Shown here piece by piece: positions 1-6,414 of a stretch of DNA of 12,883 bases (positions are counted from its first letter, which is position 1; each line of letters begins with the position of its first letter). The translations under genes and the position numbers were made by a program. The notes under the pieces are model-generated. The model was given only the letters and a program-made list of their open reading frames with translations. It was not told the DNA's origin and searched no databases. Origin of the DNA: Paracoccaceae bacterium (lineage in GTDB: Bacteria > Pseudomonadota > Alphaproteobacteria > Rhodobacterales > Rhodobacteraceae); contig PUNI01000084.1 of assembly GCA_003551745.1 (NCBI GenBank), positions 1 to 12,883 on the forward strand, in the 5' to 3' direction.

Positions 1-771
1 AGCTTCACCGGCTCGACCCGCGCCGGTGTGCTGATCTCGAAGAACGCCGCCGAGACGCTGAAGCGCGTGCATCTGGAACTAGGGGGCAAGGGCGCCAACC
101 TGATCTTCGCCGATGCCGACGAGAAGGCTGTGAAGCGCGGCGCCATCCACTGTTTCAACAATTCGGGCCAGAGCTGCAACGCGCCGACCCGGATGCTGGT
201 GGAGCGGTCGGTCTATGACGCCGCGGTGGACACCGCCCGCGAGCTGGCCGAGGCGACGCGGGTCGGCGCGCCGTCCGAGCCCGGCCGGCATATCGGCCCC
301 GTGGTCAGCGAAGCACAGTTCGAGAAGATCCAGGGCCTGATCCAGAAGGGCATGGACGAGGGCGCCCGGCTGGTCGCCGGCGGGCTCGGGCGGCCGGAAG
401 GCCTGAACCGGGGCTACTACGTGCGCCCCACCGTCTTCGCGGATGTCTCCAACGACATGACGATCGCCCGCGAGGAGATCTTCGGGCCGGTGCTGTCGAT
501 CATTCCCTTCGAGACCGAGGCAGAAGCAATCCGCATCGCCAACGACACGCCCTACGGTCTGACGAATTATGTCCAGAGCGGCGACGGCGCCCGGCGCAAC
601 CGCGTTGCCCGCCGGTTACGCTCGGGCATGGTCGAGATGAACGGGAAGTCGCGCGGGCGCGGCGCGCCCTTCGGCGGCATGAAGCAGTCGGGCAATGGCC
701 GCGAGGGGGGCGTCTGGGGGATCGAGGATTTCCTGGAGGTCAAGGCAGTCTCCGGCTGGGCGGCAGAGTGA
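1..771 (+). CDS. Aldehyde dehydrogenase family protein, C-terminal part (5' end outside window)
   Basis: NAD(P)+-dependent oxidation of an aldehyde to the acid; the substrate cannot be read from sequence. The reading frame is open from base 1, so the gene begins before the window and 256 residues are seen. Visible hallmarks, counted from base 1: a cofactor-site remnant FTGSTRAG at 2-9; the general-base glutamate in LELGGK (E26); the nucleophilic cysteine in NNSGQSCN (C59); EEIFGPV near the middle, the conserved C-terminal catalytic-domain motif; and [14 protein letters not shown] near the end. Both catalytic residues are present, so the enzyme should be active. A complete family member has about 470-500 residues, so roughly half is missing here. 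The next gene starts 153 bp downstream on the same strand with its own ribosome binding site and no obvious functional link. The family is certain; the subfamily is not. Confidence 0.95.
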   Translation, partial: SFTGSTRAGVLISKNAAETLKRVHLELGGKGANLIFADADEKAVKRGAIHCFNNSGQSCNAPTRMLVERSVYDAAVDTARELAEATRVGAPSEPGRHIGPVVSEAQFEKIQGLIQKGMDEGARLVAGGLGRPEGLNRGYYVRPTVFADVSNDMTIAREEIFGPVLSIIPFETEAEAIRIANDTPYGLTNYVQSGDGARRNRVARRLRSGMVEMNGKSRGRGAPFGGMKQSGNGREGGVWGIEDFLEVKAVSGWAAE

Positions 772-924
772 GGAAGCTTGCACAAAATCTGCAGGCTTGG
801 CCGCGTCAGCGTCTGTCTGAGCGCCTGAAATCGTCTTTCTGCGATGTTTCGGGAAAACACGCGACCGAACTCGCCATGCCGCTGACGGCCGCTATCTGAC
901 CGGGAAGGGAAAGCGAGGCGGCAC

Positions 925-2415
925 ATGGTGCGGTGGCTGGTGGCCGGGTTCGCCCTGGTGGCGATCCTGGTGTCGGTATGGCGGCTGGAAGCGGACAAGA
1001 CCGATCTTGTCATCGTGCCCCTCGAGGTGACGGGGGGCACGCCGGCAACCCTTTACCTGCGCCCCGATGCGCCGCCGGCGCCCGCCGTGGTCATCGCTCA
1101 TGGTTTTGCTGGATCGCGTCAGTTGATGGAGCCCTTCGCCCTGGCACTGGCGCAGGCGGGTTACGTGGTGGCGAGTTTCGATTTCGAGGGTCACGGGCGC
1201 AACCCGCGGCCCATGTCGGGCGATGTGACCACGGTGCAGGGCACGACGCGGTTGCTGATGGCCGAGGCGGGGCGGGTCGCCGACGCCATACGGGCGCATC
1301 CGCAGGCTGACGGCCGGCTGGCCTTTCTCGGCCACTCCATGGCCTCCGACATCGTGGTGCGCCAGGCCATGGAAGAACCGCCCGCCGATGCCGTGGTGGC
1401 GGTGTCCATGTTCAGCCGGGCGGTGACGGAGGATGCGCCGCGCAACCTGCTCGTCATCGTCGGAGATTGGGAGGCGCGGCTGAAGGAGGAGGCGCTGCGC
1501 GCCTTGCACCTCGCCGACCCGACTGCCGCGCCGCGCGAGACCGTGGGCGATCCGGCGGCCGGCACCGGGCGGCGGGTGGTCTTCGCTCCGAGCGTGGAGC
1601 ATGTCGGCGTGCTCTATTCGGGTACGGCGCTGCGCGAGGCTCGGGCCTGGCTGGATGCGAGTTTCGGGCGCGAGAGCGCGGGTGACGTGCCGCTGCGGGG
1701 CGGCTGGATCGCGCTGCTGCTGGTCGGGGTGGTCGCCCTCGGGTGGCCGCTTTCGCAGCTCTTGCCGAAAGGCACGCGGCTGCCGCCACGCCTGCCCCTC
1801 GGCCGGTTCCTCGCGGCGGCCCTTCTTCCGGCGCTGGCCGTGCCGCTGATCCTCTGGCCGGTGGAAACCCGCATCCTGCCCGTGCTTGTCGCCGATTACC
1901 TGGCCGTGCACATGGCGCTCTACGGCGCGCTTACCCTGCTGCTGCTCTCGCGATGGCAAGGGCTCGGCGATGAGTTTCCGCCCAGTGTCTTCCTGATCGG
2001 GCTGGCGGTGGCGTTCTTCGGGATCGCCCTGTTCGGCGGCGCGCTAGACCGCTACGTCGCCTCGTTCTTCCCGCACGGCGGCCGGGCATGGGTGATCGTG
2101 GGGCTCATGCTCGGCGCCGTCCCTTTCATGCTGGGCGACGCGCTTCTGACCGAGGGTGGGCGCGCGCCCTTCTGGCGGGTGCTGCTCGTGCGGGCGGCTT
2201 TTCTGGCCTCGCTCGCCGCGGCGGTTGCCCTGGATTTTCAGCGGCTCTTCTTCCTCGTGATCATCCTGCCGGTGATCGTCCTGTTCTTCCTGCTCTTCGG
2301 GATGATGGCGGGCTGGGTGGGCCGGCGCACCGGCCTGCCGGCGGCAGCCGGTCTGGGCCTCGGCTTCGTGCTGGCCTGGGCGCTGGGCGTGACCTTCCCG
2401 ATGTTCGCCGTCTGA
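925..2415 (+). CDS. Alpha/beta hydrolase fused to a polytopic membrane domain
   Basis: A 496-residue protein in two halves. Residues 5-20 form an N-terminal membrane anchor. Residues 50-250 carry an alpha/beta hydrolase fold: oxyanion motif HGFAGS (59-64), nucleophile elbow GHSMA (S138), a plausible acid in VIVGDWEA (D181) and a histidine in VEHVGVL (H226), a complete-looking Ser-Asp-His triad. Residues 262-496 are very hydrophobic, with about eight predicted membrane segments separated by short loops. If the N-terminal anchor works as a signal anchor, the hydrolase lies in the periplasm. Substrate unknown; esters, lipids or peptidoglycan/lipoprotein adducts are possible. The ATG at 925 is preceded by GAGG at a suitable distance. 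It ends 80 bp from the convergent small gene on the other strand. I do not recognise a named gene. Confidence 0.85.
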   Translation: MVRWLVAGFALVAILVSVWRLEADKTDLVIVPLEVTGGTPATLYLRPDAPPAPAVVIAHGFAGSRQLMEPFALALAQAGYVVASFDFEGHGRNPRPMSGDVTTVQGTTRLLMAEAGRVADAIRAHPQADGRLAFLGHSMASDIVVRQAMEEPPADAVVAVSMFSRAVTEDAPRNLLVIVGDWEARLKEEALRALHLADPTAAPRETVGDPAAGTGRRVVFAPSVEHVGVLYSGTALREARAWLDASFGRESAGDVPLRGGWIALLLVGVVALGWPLSQLLPKGTRLPPRLPLGRFLAAALLPALAVPLILWPVETRILPVLVADYLAVHMALYGALTLLLLSRWQGLGDEFPPSVFLIGLAVAFFGIALFGGALDRYVASFFPHGGRAWVIVGLMLGAVPFMLGDALLTEGGRAPFWRVLLVRAAFLASLAAAVALDFQRLFFLVIILPVIVLFFLLFGMMAGWVGRRTGLPAAAGLGLGFVLAWALGVTFPMFAV

Positions 2416-2495
2416 ACGGGAAGCGACCTGAGACAGTCTCCCCCCGCCTCGCTCACCCCCGGCTCGGCCCGATGCTCTGTGCGCCCTTGGCCAGG

Positions 2496-2669
2496 TCAGC
2501 GGCGCGCGCGCGGCTCCGGCGGCAGCGGGCAGATGTCGAGCAGCAATGGCCGGCCGTTGCGGATCGTGCTCAGATCGCCCAGGAGCACCGGGCCGTGATC
2601 CGGGCGTCGCGGCGGCTCGGTGCGCGCCGCGGTCGGTGGCGCGACCAGCCGTCGCCAGAATGCACTCAA
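2496..2669 (-). CDS. Probable small protein of 57 residues, coupled to rsmD
   Basis: A short reading frame directly after rsmD. A TTG codon at 2669-2667 overlaps the rsmD TGA as TTGA, the arrangement expected for translational coupling; no separate ribosome binding site is seen. An ATG at 2696 in the same frame would give 66 residues and overlap rsmD by 31 bp. About 86% of third codon positions are G or C, close to the host pattern, which supports real coding. The product is basic and proline/arginine-rich with a hydrophobic core motif (GPVLLGDLSTIRNGRPLLLD, roughly residues 26-45). No signal peptide or membrane segment. I recognise no family. It could be a chance frame in GC-rich DNA. Confidence 0.42.
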   Translation of the reverse strand: MSAFWRRLVAPPTAARTEPPRRPDHGPVLLGDLSTIRNGRPLLLDICPLPPEPRARR

Positions 2670-3229
2670 GGGGTGTAGTCCAGCAGCGTCAGCCATGTGT
2701 CACCATAGCGTCGGCTGTAGCGCGAGGCAAATCCCTCCGGCGGAGGCTGGGGGGCGTTCTCTTCCCAGACCACGACGGCACCGGGCGCGAGCCAGCGGCC
2801 CGCCACAGCCGAGGCCAGGGCCCGCGGGCCGAGCCCCCGGCCATAGGGCGGATCGAGAAACACCAGCGTGTAGGGCGTGCCCCGGTTCTCGCCGAGGCGG
2901 GTGGCGTCGCGACGCCAGACACGGGTGACGCCCATGGCCTGCATCCGCTCGATATTCCGACGCAGCAGCGCCCGCGCCGGCGCGCCATCCTCGACGAAGG
3001 TGACATGGGTGGCACCGCGCGACAGCGCCTCTAGACCGAGCGCCCCTGTGCCGGCAAAGAGGTCCAGCACCCGGGCGCCGGGCACCGGATCGCCCGACGG
3101 GCCATGCCGCAACAGGTTGAAGAGGCTCTCGCGCACGCGATCGCTGGTCGGGCGCAGTTGCGCGGCGACATCGCCGGTTCCGACATCGGCCAGCACGAGG
3201 CCTCGATGACTGCCGCCAATGATCCGCAT
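2666..3229 (-). CDS. rsmD: 16S rRNA (guanine(966)-N(2))-methyltransferase RsmD
   Basis: Uses S-adenosylmethionine to methylate N2 of G966 in 16S rRNA, a cytoplasmic step of small-subunit maturation. The 187-residue protein shows the family pattern in order: N-terminal MRIIGG (1-6), RPTSDRVRESLFN (26-38), SAM-binding motif I VLDLFAGTGALG (54-65), acidic residue at the end of the next strand in FVEDG (around 80), and the catalytic motif DPPY (126-129). The length is normal for RsmD. The frame stays open upstream to 3415, but the ATG at 3229 gives the canonical RIIGG start. The gene follows the spanin pair on the same strand with a 46-bp gap, so it may be read from the same transcript; the probable small gene follows with a TTGA overlap. 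Confidence 0.96.
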   Translation of the reverse strand: MRIIGGSHRGLVLADVGTGDVAAQLRPTSDRVRESLFNLLRHGPSGDPVPGARVLDLFAGTGALGLEALSRGATHVTFVEDGAPARALLRRNIERMQAMGVTRVWRRDATRLGENRGTPYTLVFLDPPYGRGLGPRALASAVAGRWLAPGAVVVWEENAPQPPPEGFASRYSRRYGDTWLTLLDYTP

Positions 3230-3275
3230 CGCTGCCCGCCTGCCGACCTCCGCGTGGGCGATCGCGGCCCGGCTG

Positions 3276-3548
3276 TCAAGGCCGCCGGCGCCGGGGCAGC
3301 CGCACCTCCGCCTGGCCCAGTGCCCAATCGGCCAGAAGCTGGTGTCGGTCGGCGCAGGCCCGCAGGGCGCTGCGGTCGGCGCCCCACCAGCGTTCCACTT
3401 CGGCCTGGGTGGCATCGCGGCCGGGCAGGGACGCCGGGCGCTCGCAAGGGCTCAGCAGTGCGGCCGGTGGTGGCGCCAGTTCAGCGGGCGTCGAGCCGTT
3501 GCAGGCTGCGAGCAGGCAGAGCAATCCGAGCAGCATCGGCATCCGCAT
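3276..3548 (-). CDS. Rz1-like outer-membrane spanin lipoprotein (o-spanin)
   Basis: A 90-residue lipoprotein predicted to act with the Rz-like partner to disrupt the outer membrane at the end of phage-type lysis. The ATG at 3548 begins a short signal sequence, MRMPMLLGLLCLLAAC, with lipobox L13-A14-A15-C16; C16 would be lipidated. Mature residues include a proline-rich stretch (AELAPPPAALL), then ATQAEVERWWGADRSALRAC, a pattern I associate with Rz1/LysC-type proteins of tailed phages. The start lies inside the Rz-like gene in another reading frame, with a 68-bp overlap (3481-3548), the overlapping spanin arrangement known from phages. A strong GGAGGAGG sits six bases before the ATG. In-frame ATGs at 3542 and 3536 are alternatives. 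Two further cysteines (in SPCERP and LRACAD) could form disulfides. Function is inferred from context plus lipobox. Confidence 0.82.
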   Translation of the reverse strand: MRMPMLLGLLCLLAACNGSTPAELAPPPAALLSPCERPASLPGRDATQAEVERWWGADRSALRACADRHQLLADWALGQAEVRLPRRRRP

Positions 3549-3795
3549 CCGCGTCCTCCTCCAGTTTCCGGGCCATCGCGCGGCGCGTGGCCTGTTCCTT
3601 CGCGAGGGCTTCGGCAAGCCCGCTCACCCTTGCCGCCAGACGGTCGCGTTCCGCCGCGACGCCAGCCGCGCGCGCCGTCCAGGCAGCGCGTTCGGCGTCG
3701 CGCCCCTGCCAGACACCGGCGGAAAACAGGGCCAGCGCGAGTGCGGCCAGGGCTGCGAGGCGGCGCAGCGGGGACAGCCGCAGCAAGGCCATCAT
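3481..3795 (-). CDS. Rz-like inner-membrane spanin (i-spanin)
   Basis: A 104-residue protein with an N-terminal membrane segment (about residues 12-28, Leu/Ala-rich after a basic RR) followed by a charged, alanine-rich helical region (31-90) likely to form a coiled coil in the periplasm. This is the i-spanin layout: inner-membrane anchor, periplasmic helix, and a C-terminal end that contacts the Rz1-type lipoprotein. A short Asp-Ala repeat, DADADADA, occupies 81-88; the DNA encoding it also carries the start of the overlapping lipoprotein gene. Its ATG (3795-3793) overlaps the TGA of the muramidase gene as ATGA, indicating translational coupling. Spanins diverge quickly, so the call rests on topology, position and overlap rather than on conserved residues. 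Confidence 0.8.
   Translation of the reverse strand: MMALLRLSPLRRLAALAALALALFSAGVWQGRDAERAAWTARAAGVAAERDRLAARVSGLAEALAKEQATRRAMARKLEEDADADADAARIALPARSLQRLDAR
3555..3562 (-). promoter_or_regulatory. Ribosome binding site for the Rz1-like gene, inside the Rz-like gene
   Basis: Read on the minus strand, GGAGGAGG lies six bases (ACGCGG) before the ATG at 3548. It fixes the start of the lipoprotein spanin and shows that this gene has its own translation signal although it begins within the coding region of its partner. In the partner's frame the same bases encode the glutamate pair just before the Asp-Ala repeat. Confidence 0.75.
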
Positions 3796-4781
3796 GCCCG
3801 CACCCTCCGCAGCAGCCAGGCGGTGCCGGCTATCAGAGCAAAACCGGTGGCACCCGCCACGAGTATGGTCAGGGCGGTCTCGGGAAGGGCCTCGCGCAGC
3901 GTCGCGACGCTGGCGGTCACCGCGCCGGTGGCGGCACTCCAGGTCTTGACGCGGTCGAGTACCGCATCGGCAGGCGTGGCCTGCACGGCCGGCCGCGGCG
4001 GGCGCGCGGCCTCCTCGAGGGCAGCCCAGGTCCGCCAGCCCACCACGCCGTCGACCCTCAGGCCGGCACGGGCCTGGAGCGCCTTGACTGCCGCGAGGGT
4101 TTCCGGACCAAAGGCGCCGTCGTCTGCGATGCCGAGCGCGCGCTGCAGTTCCCGCACGGCCGCGCCGCGCGCACCCACACGCAGCACCACCGGTGAACGC
4201 ACCCCGCCGGAGTGGCGCCGCCATGCCGCCTCCATCCGGCGCGCATACTCCTCCACCTGGCCCGAACCGTTGTAGCGGCGGGCGAAGCCGCGCCAGTCGT
4301 GGGCCATGATTGCGCTGGCCAGGCCCCAGCTCTCGACGAGGCGCACGAAGGCATCGAGCTGCTGGGGCGCGCCGCGGGCCATGTGTGCCACCATCGCGGC
4401 GGCGCGCTCGAAACCCGCGTCGCGGTGATTGAACCCCATGATCTGCGGCGCTCCCCAACTGGCGGCGCGCATCGCGGCCTCCATGTCGATCCGGGCCGCC
4501 GTCTGGAACATCTCCTCTGAACTCAGACGCAGCGACGCCCGCCACGGCGCCTCGCCTGCGCGCGGTGCAAAACCGATGGCATCCCAGTGGGCGCGCGGGA
4601 AGTGATGCGGCTCGAACCGGCGGATCACGCTGCCGTCCGGACGAAAATGGCGGCCGCTGGCCTCCACCTCCCAGACGGCCCGGATCGCGGCGACCTCGCA
4701 GCCGAGGCGTTCGGCTGCACGGGAGAAATGCTCGGGGGTCAGCGCGCGCGGTTCGGCGCGCCCAAGCCAGGGCTGGGTCAT
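3792..4781 (-). CDS. N-acetylmuramidase endolysin with peptidoglycan-binding domain and C-terminal membrane segment
   Basis: Predicted to cleave the glycan strands of peptidoglycan. The 329 residues divide into: an N-acetylmuramidase domain of the DUF3380/PF11860 type (about 12-190), with the catalytic glutamate probably E40 in EVEASGRHF and the motif RRFEPHHFPR (54-63) resembling the family's FE-H-F pattern; WGAPQIMGFNH (109-119); a PG_binding_1 domain (about 198-258) with the repeat motif GARGAAVRELQRAL and DGAFGPETLAAVKALQ; a linker; and a hydrophobic segment at 302-324 with a basic tail RRVRA. There is no N-terminal signal peptide. A typical phage muramidase of this family lacks the terminal membrane segment. 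The ATG at 4781 has GAGGA six bases upstream. The gene is coupled to the Rz-like gene by ATGA. No separate holin gene is seen, so the membrane tail may govern access to the wall; that is inference. Confidence 0.87.
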   Translation of the reverse strand: MTQPWLGRAEPRALTPEHFSRAAERLGCEVAAIRAVWEVEASGRHFRPDGSVIRRFEPHHFPRAHWDAIGFAPRAGEAPWRASLRLSSEEMFQTAARIDMEAAMRAASWGAPQIMGFNHRDAGFERAAAMVAHMARGAPQQLDAFVRLVESWGLASAIMAHDWRGFARRYNGSGQVEEYARRMEAAWRRHSGGVRSPVVLRVGARGAAVRELQRALGIADDGAFGPETLAAVKALQARAGLRVDGVVGWRTWAALEEAARPPRPAVQATPADAVLDRVKTWSAATGAVTASVATLREALPETALTILVAGATGFALIAGTAWLLRRVRA

Positions 4782-4856
4782 CGGATATCCTCGGAAAGGT
4801 CAGGTGAGAGGCGGCGTTGCACCGCCGACGGCGGCTGGCCGGGGTATCGGAACGCA

Positions 4857-4885
4857 AAAGGCCCGCGCGCCATTCGGCCGCGGGC
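4857..4885 (-). terminator. Intrinsic terminator upstream of the lysis module
   Basis: On the minus strand GCCCGCG (4885-4879) pairs perfectly with CGCGGGC (4867-4861) around an 11-base loop in which GCC and GGC can pair further; the stem is followed by CTTTTG. It faces transcription arriving from DUF1491/era or from the promoter-like sequence just upstream, and it lies 76 bp before the muramidase start. It either insulates the lysis genes from the core operon or works as an attenuator. Confidence 0.68.
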
Positions 4886-4906
4886 GGAACTCTCGATTGA
4901 GCCTTA

Positions 4907-4935
4907 CGGTTACACAACCAGAGCGCGAATGTCAA
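4907..4935 (-). promoter_or_regulatory. Possible sigma-70 promoter reading toward the lysis module
   Basis: A perfect -35 hexamer TTGACA (4935-4930) is followed after 17 bases by TAACCG (4912-4907), a weak -10 element. A transcript would begin near position 4900 and meet the terminator within about 45 bases. The -35 and the spacing are good; the -10 is not, so this is a candidate only. Confidence 0.4.
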
Positions 4936-5067
4936 TCGCCGGGTCTGCTGCCAACGGCGGAGCCGCGTCGCAGCCGTCCTCCGCCTGCCCGAAGGCGGGG
5001 GGCGTGATGGCGCGAGCACGCGGAGGGCCGAGTTCGGCACCGACCGGTCCCGGCGCCATTGGCAAGC

Positions 5068-5084
5068 GGGGGCTCGAAGCCCCC
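5068..5084 (-). terminator. GC-rich hairpin downstream of DUF1491
   Basis: A 7-bp perfect stem, GGGGGCT with AGCCCCC, closes a three-base loop 22 bases past the DUF1491 stop codon on the minus strand. No T-tract follows, so it would be at best a weak terminator or an mRNA 3'-end stabiliser at the end of the era-DUF1491 transcript. Confidence 0.4.
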
Positions 5085-5106
5085 CCCGAGCGGCGACAGG
5101 GCCGTC

Positions 5107-5442
5107 TCAGGTCGCCAGACCGTCCTCGTCGAGCAGGGTGCGGCCGGCACGGTCCTCGACCTCGATCACCCAGAGATCCGGGTCGTGCCGGCGCTGGCGG
5201 GTGATCGCGGCATCGACCTCCGGCTCGGCGCCTTCGGACAGTACCACCCAGTTGCGCCGGCCGGTGGCGAGGTCGAAGGATCGCTGGAACAGGCGGGCGC
5301 GCGCATCGAGCGTGGAGAGCTTGACGAGAACCGCTCCGGCCGTCGGATCGCCCCGGGCCACCACGAAGGCCGGGATATCGGCGAGCCGCAGCCGCGCCAG
5401 ATAGGCGCGCACCCAGAATTCGGCCGTCAGCCGCGGCGGCAT
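5107..5442 (-). CDS. DUF1491 family protein
   Basis: A 111-residue soluble protein of unknown function whose family is found in alphaproteobacteria. Recognisable are the N-terminal MPPRLTAEFWVRAYLARL, the motif AGAVLVKLSTLD, and the C-terminal segment RRHDPDLWVIEVEDRAGRTL near residues 85-104. The frame extends upstream to 5496 inside era, but the ATG at 5442, four bases after the era TGA, gives the usual family N-terminus and is preferred. The tight spacing indicates co-transcription with era. A hairpin follows the stop codon and appears to end the operon. No catalytic motif can be identified. Confidence 0.85.
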   Translation of the reverse strand: MPPRLTAEFWVRAYLARLRLADIPAFVVARGDPTAGAVLVKLSTLDARARLFQRSFDLATGRRNWVVLSEGAEPEVDAAITRQRRHDPDLWVIEVEDRAGRTLLDEDGLAT

Positions 5443-5446
5443 CTGC

Positions 5447-6355
5447 TCAGTTGCCCGGGTCGAAGTCGAGCCCCATCTCGCCATAGCGTTCGGCATCCTC
5501 CTGCCAGTTGGGCCGGACCTTCACCCTGAGAAACAGATGCACGGGCCGGCCCAGGAAGCCGGACAGGTCGGCCCGCGCTGCCTGGCCGACGGCCTTGATC
5601 GTCTCGCCGCGGTGGCCGAGCACGATGCCCTTGTGCCCGTCGCGGGCCACATAGACCACCTGGTCGACGCGCACCGAGCCGTCCTTGCGGTCTTCCCAGC
5701 GCTCGGTCTCCACCGTCAGTTCATAGGGCAGCTCCTGGTGCAGGCGGAGCGTCAGCTTCTCGCGTGTCATCTCTGCGGCCACCATGCGCAGCGGCAGGTC
5801 GGCGATCTGGTCTTCGGGATAGAGCCAAGGCCCCTCGGGCAACTGCGCGGCCACCCAGCGGCGCAGATCGTCCACCCCGTGCCCGCGTTCGGCCGAGATC
5901 ATGAAGGTGGCTGCGAAGGGATAGGCCGCGTTGAGCCGCCGCGACAGCTCCAGCAGCGCCTCGGCCTTCACACGGTCGATCTTGTTGATCGCCAGCGCCA
6001 CGGTCCTGCCGGAGGGAAGCCGCTCGCGCAGCGCCTCCAGGATCGCCTCCACCCCCTCCGTCATCCCGCGCTGCGCCTCGATCATCAGCACCACGACATC
6101 GGCATCCGCCGCACCGCCCCAGGCCGCCGCCACCATCGCCCGGTCGAGCCGCCGCCGCGGGTGGAACAGCCCCGGCGTGTCGACGAAAACGATCTGGCTC
6201 TCGCCCTCCAGCGCCACACCCCGGATGCGCGCGCGGGTGGTCTGGACCTTGTGGGTGACGATCGAGACCTTGGCCCCGACCATCCGGTTCAGCAGGGTGG
6301 ACTTGCCCGCATTTGGCTCGCCGATCAGGGCGACGAAACCGGCCCGCGACGTCAT
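5447..6355 (-). CDS. era: GTPase Era, ribosome assembly factor
   Basis: A 302-residue GTPase that binds the 3' end of 16S rRNA and helps 30S subunit maturation. All G motifs are present: G1 GEPNAGKS (12-19), G2 threonine in VQTTRARI (about 38-45), G3 DTPG (59-62), G4 NKID (124-127), G5 SAE (154-156). A C-terminal KH RNA-binding domain carries its GxxG loop as GHRG (247-250), after RVDQVVYVARDGHKGIV. The length is standard. The gene starts at ATG 6355, with only a weak ribosome binding site, and DUF1491 begins four bases after its stop. In related genomes era directly follows rnc on the same strand; here a GNAT gene on the opposite strand lies between them, so era probably needs its own promoter in the 119-bp gap. 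Confidence 0.98.
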   Translation of the reverse strand: MTSRAGFVALIGEPNAGKSTLLNRMVGAKVSIVTHKVQTTRARIRGVALEGESQIVFVDTPGLFHPRRRLDRAMVAAAWGGAADADVVVLMIEAQRGMTEGVEAILEALRERLPSGRTVALAINKIDRVKAEALLELSRRLNAAYPFAATFMISAERGHGVDDLRRWVAAQLPEGPWLYPEDQIADLPLRMVAAEMTREKLTLRLHQELPYELTVETERWEDRKDGSVRVDQVVYVARDGHKGIVLGHRGETIKAVGQAARADLSGFLGRPVHLFLRVKVRPNWQEDAERYGEMGLDFDPGN

Positions 6356-6414
6356 CGCAGGATCCGTTGGCAGGGGCTGGGCTGCGTGCGATTACCGAGC
6401 CGACAGCTGCGGGC

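Larger units (their letters stand above)
4782..5106. other. 325-bp non-coding stretch between DUF1491 and the lysis module
   Basis: No convincing gene on either strand. Read on the minus strand it holds, in order: a hairpin shortly after the DUF1491 stop (5068-5084); a 6-bp inverted repeat, CCGCCT with AGGCGG (4981-4998); a promoter-like sequence (4907-4935); an intrinsic terminator (4857-4885); and a compact inverted repeat, CCGCCG-A-CGGCGG (4822-4834), whose arm could instead pair with CGGCG at 4812-4816. The muramidase ribosome binding site follows at 4788-4792. The density of hairpins suggests transcript insulation and possibly regulation of the lysis genes. Confidence 0.6.

Noticed and set aside
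892..1959. Long open frame on the minus strand opposite the hydrolase
   Set aside because: Low-complexity Arg/His/Gly/Gln composition typical of antisense frames in GC-rich genes; the plus-strand frame has clear enzyme motifs.
2502..2512. Run of alternating GC dinucleotides
   Set aside because: Short and expected in such GC-rich DNA; it lies in the Arg-rich end of the small frame.
3230..3415. Longer N-terminus for RsmD starting at 3415
   Set aside because: It would overlap the Rz1-like gene and add residues unlike the family; MRIIGG is the normal start.
3792..4781. The muramidase as the wall-opening partner of the single-domain FlgJ
   Set aside because: It is coupled to spanin genes, lies more than 6 kb from flgJ and lacks a signal peptide; lysis is the simpler reading.
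3796..5040. Upstream extension of the Rz-like reading frame
   Set aside because: It runs through the muramidase gene in another frame; only the part from 3795 has membrane-anchor and spanin character.
5061..5087. tRNA 3'-end-like sequence (GC stem, TTCGA loop, then GCTTGCCA on the minus strand)
   Set aside because: The loop register does not fit a T-arm, no acceptor partner or anticodon arm is found; it is better read as a hairpin after DUF1491.
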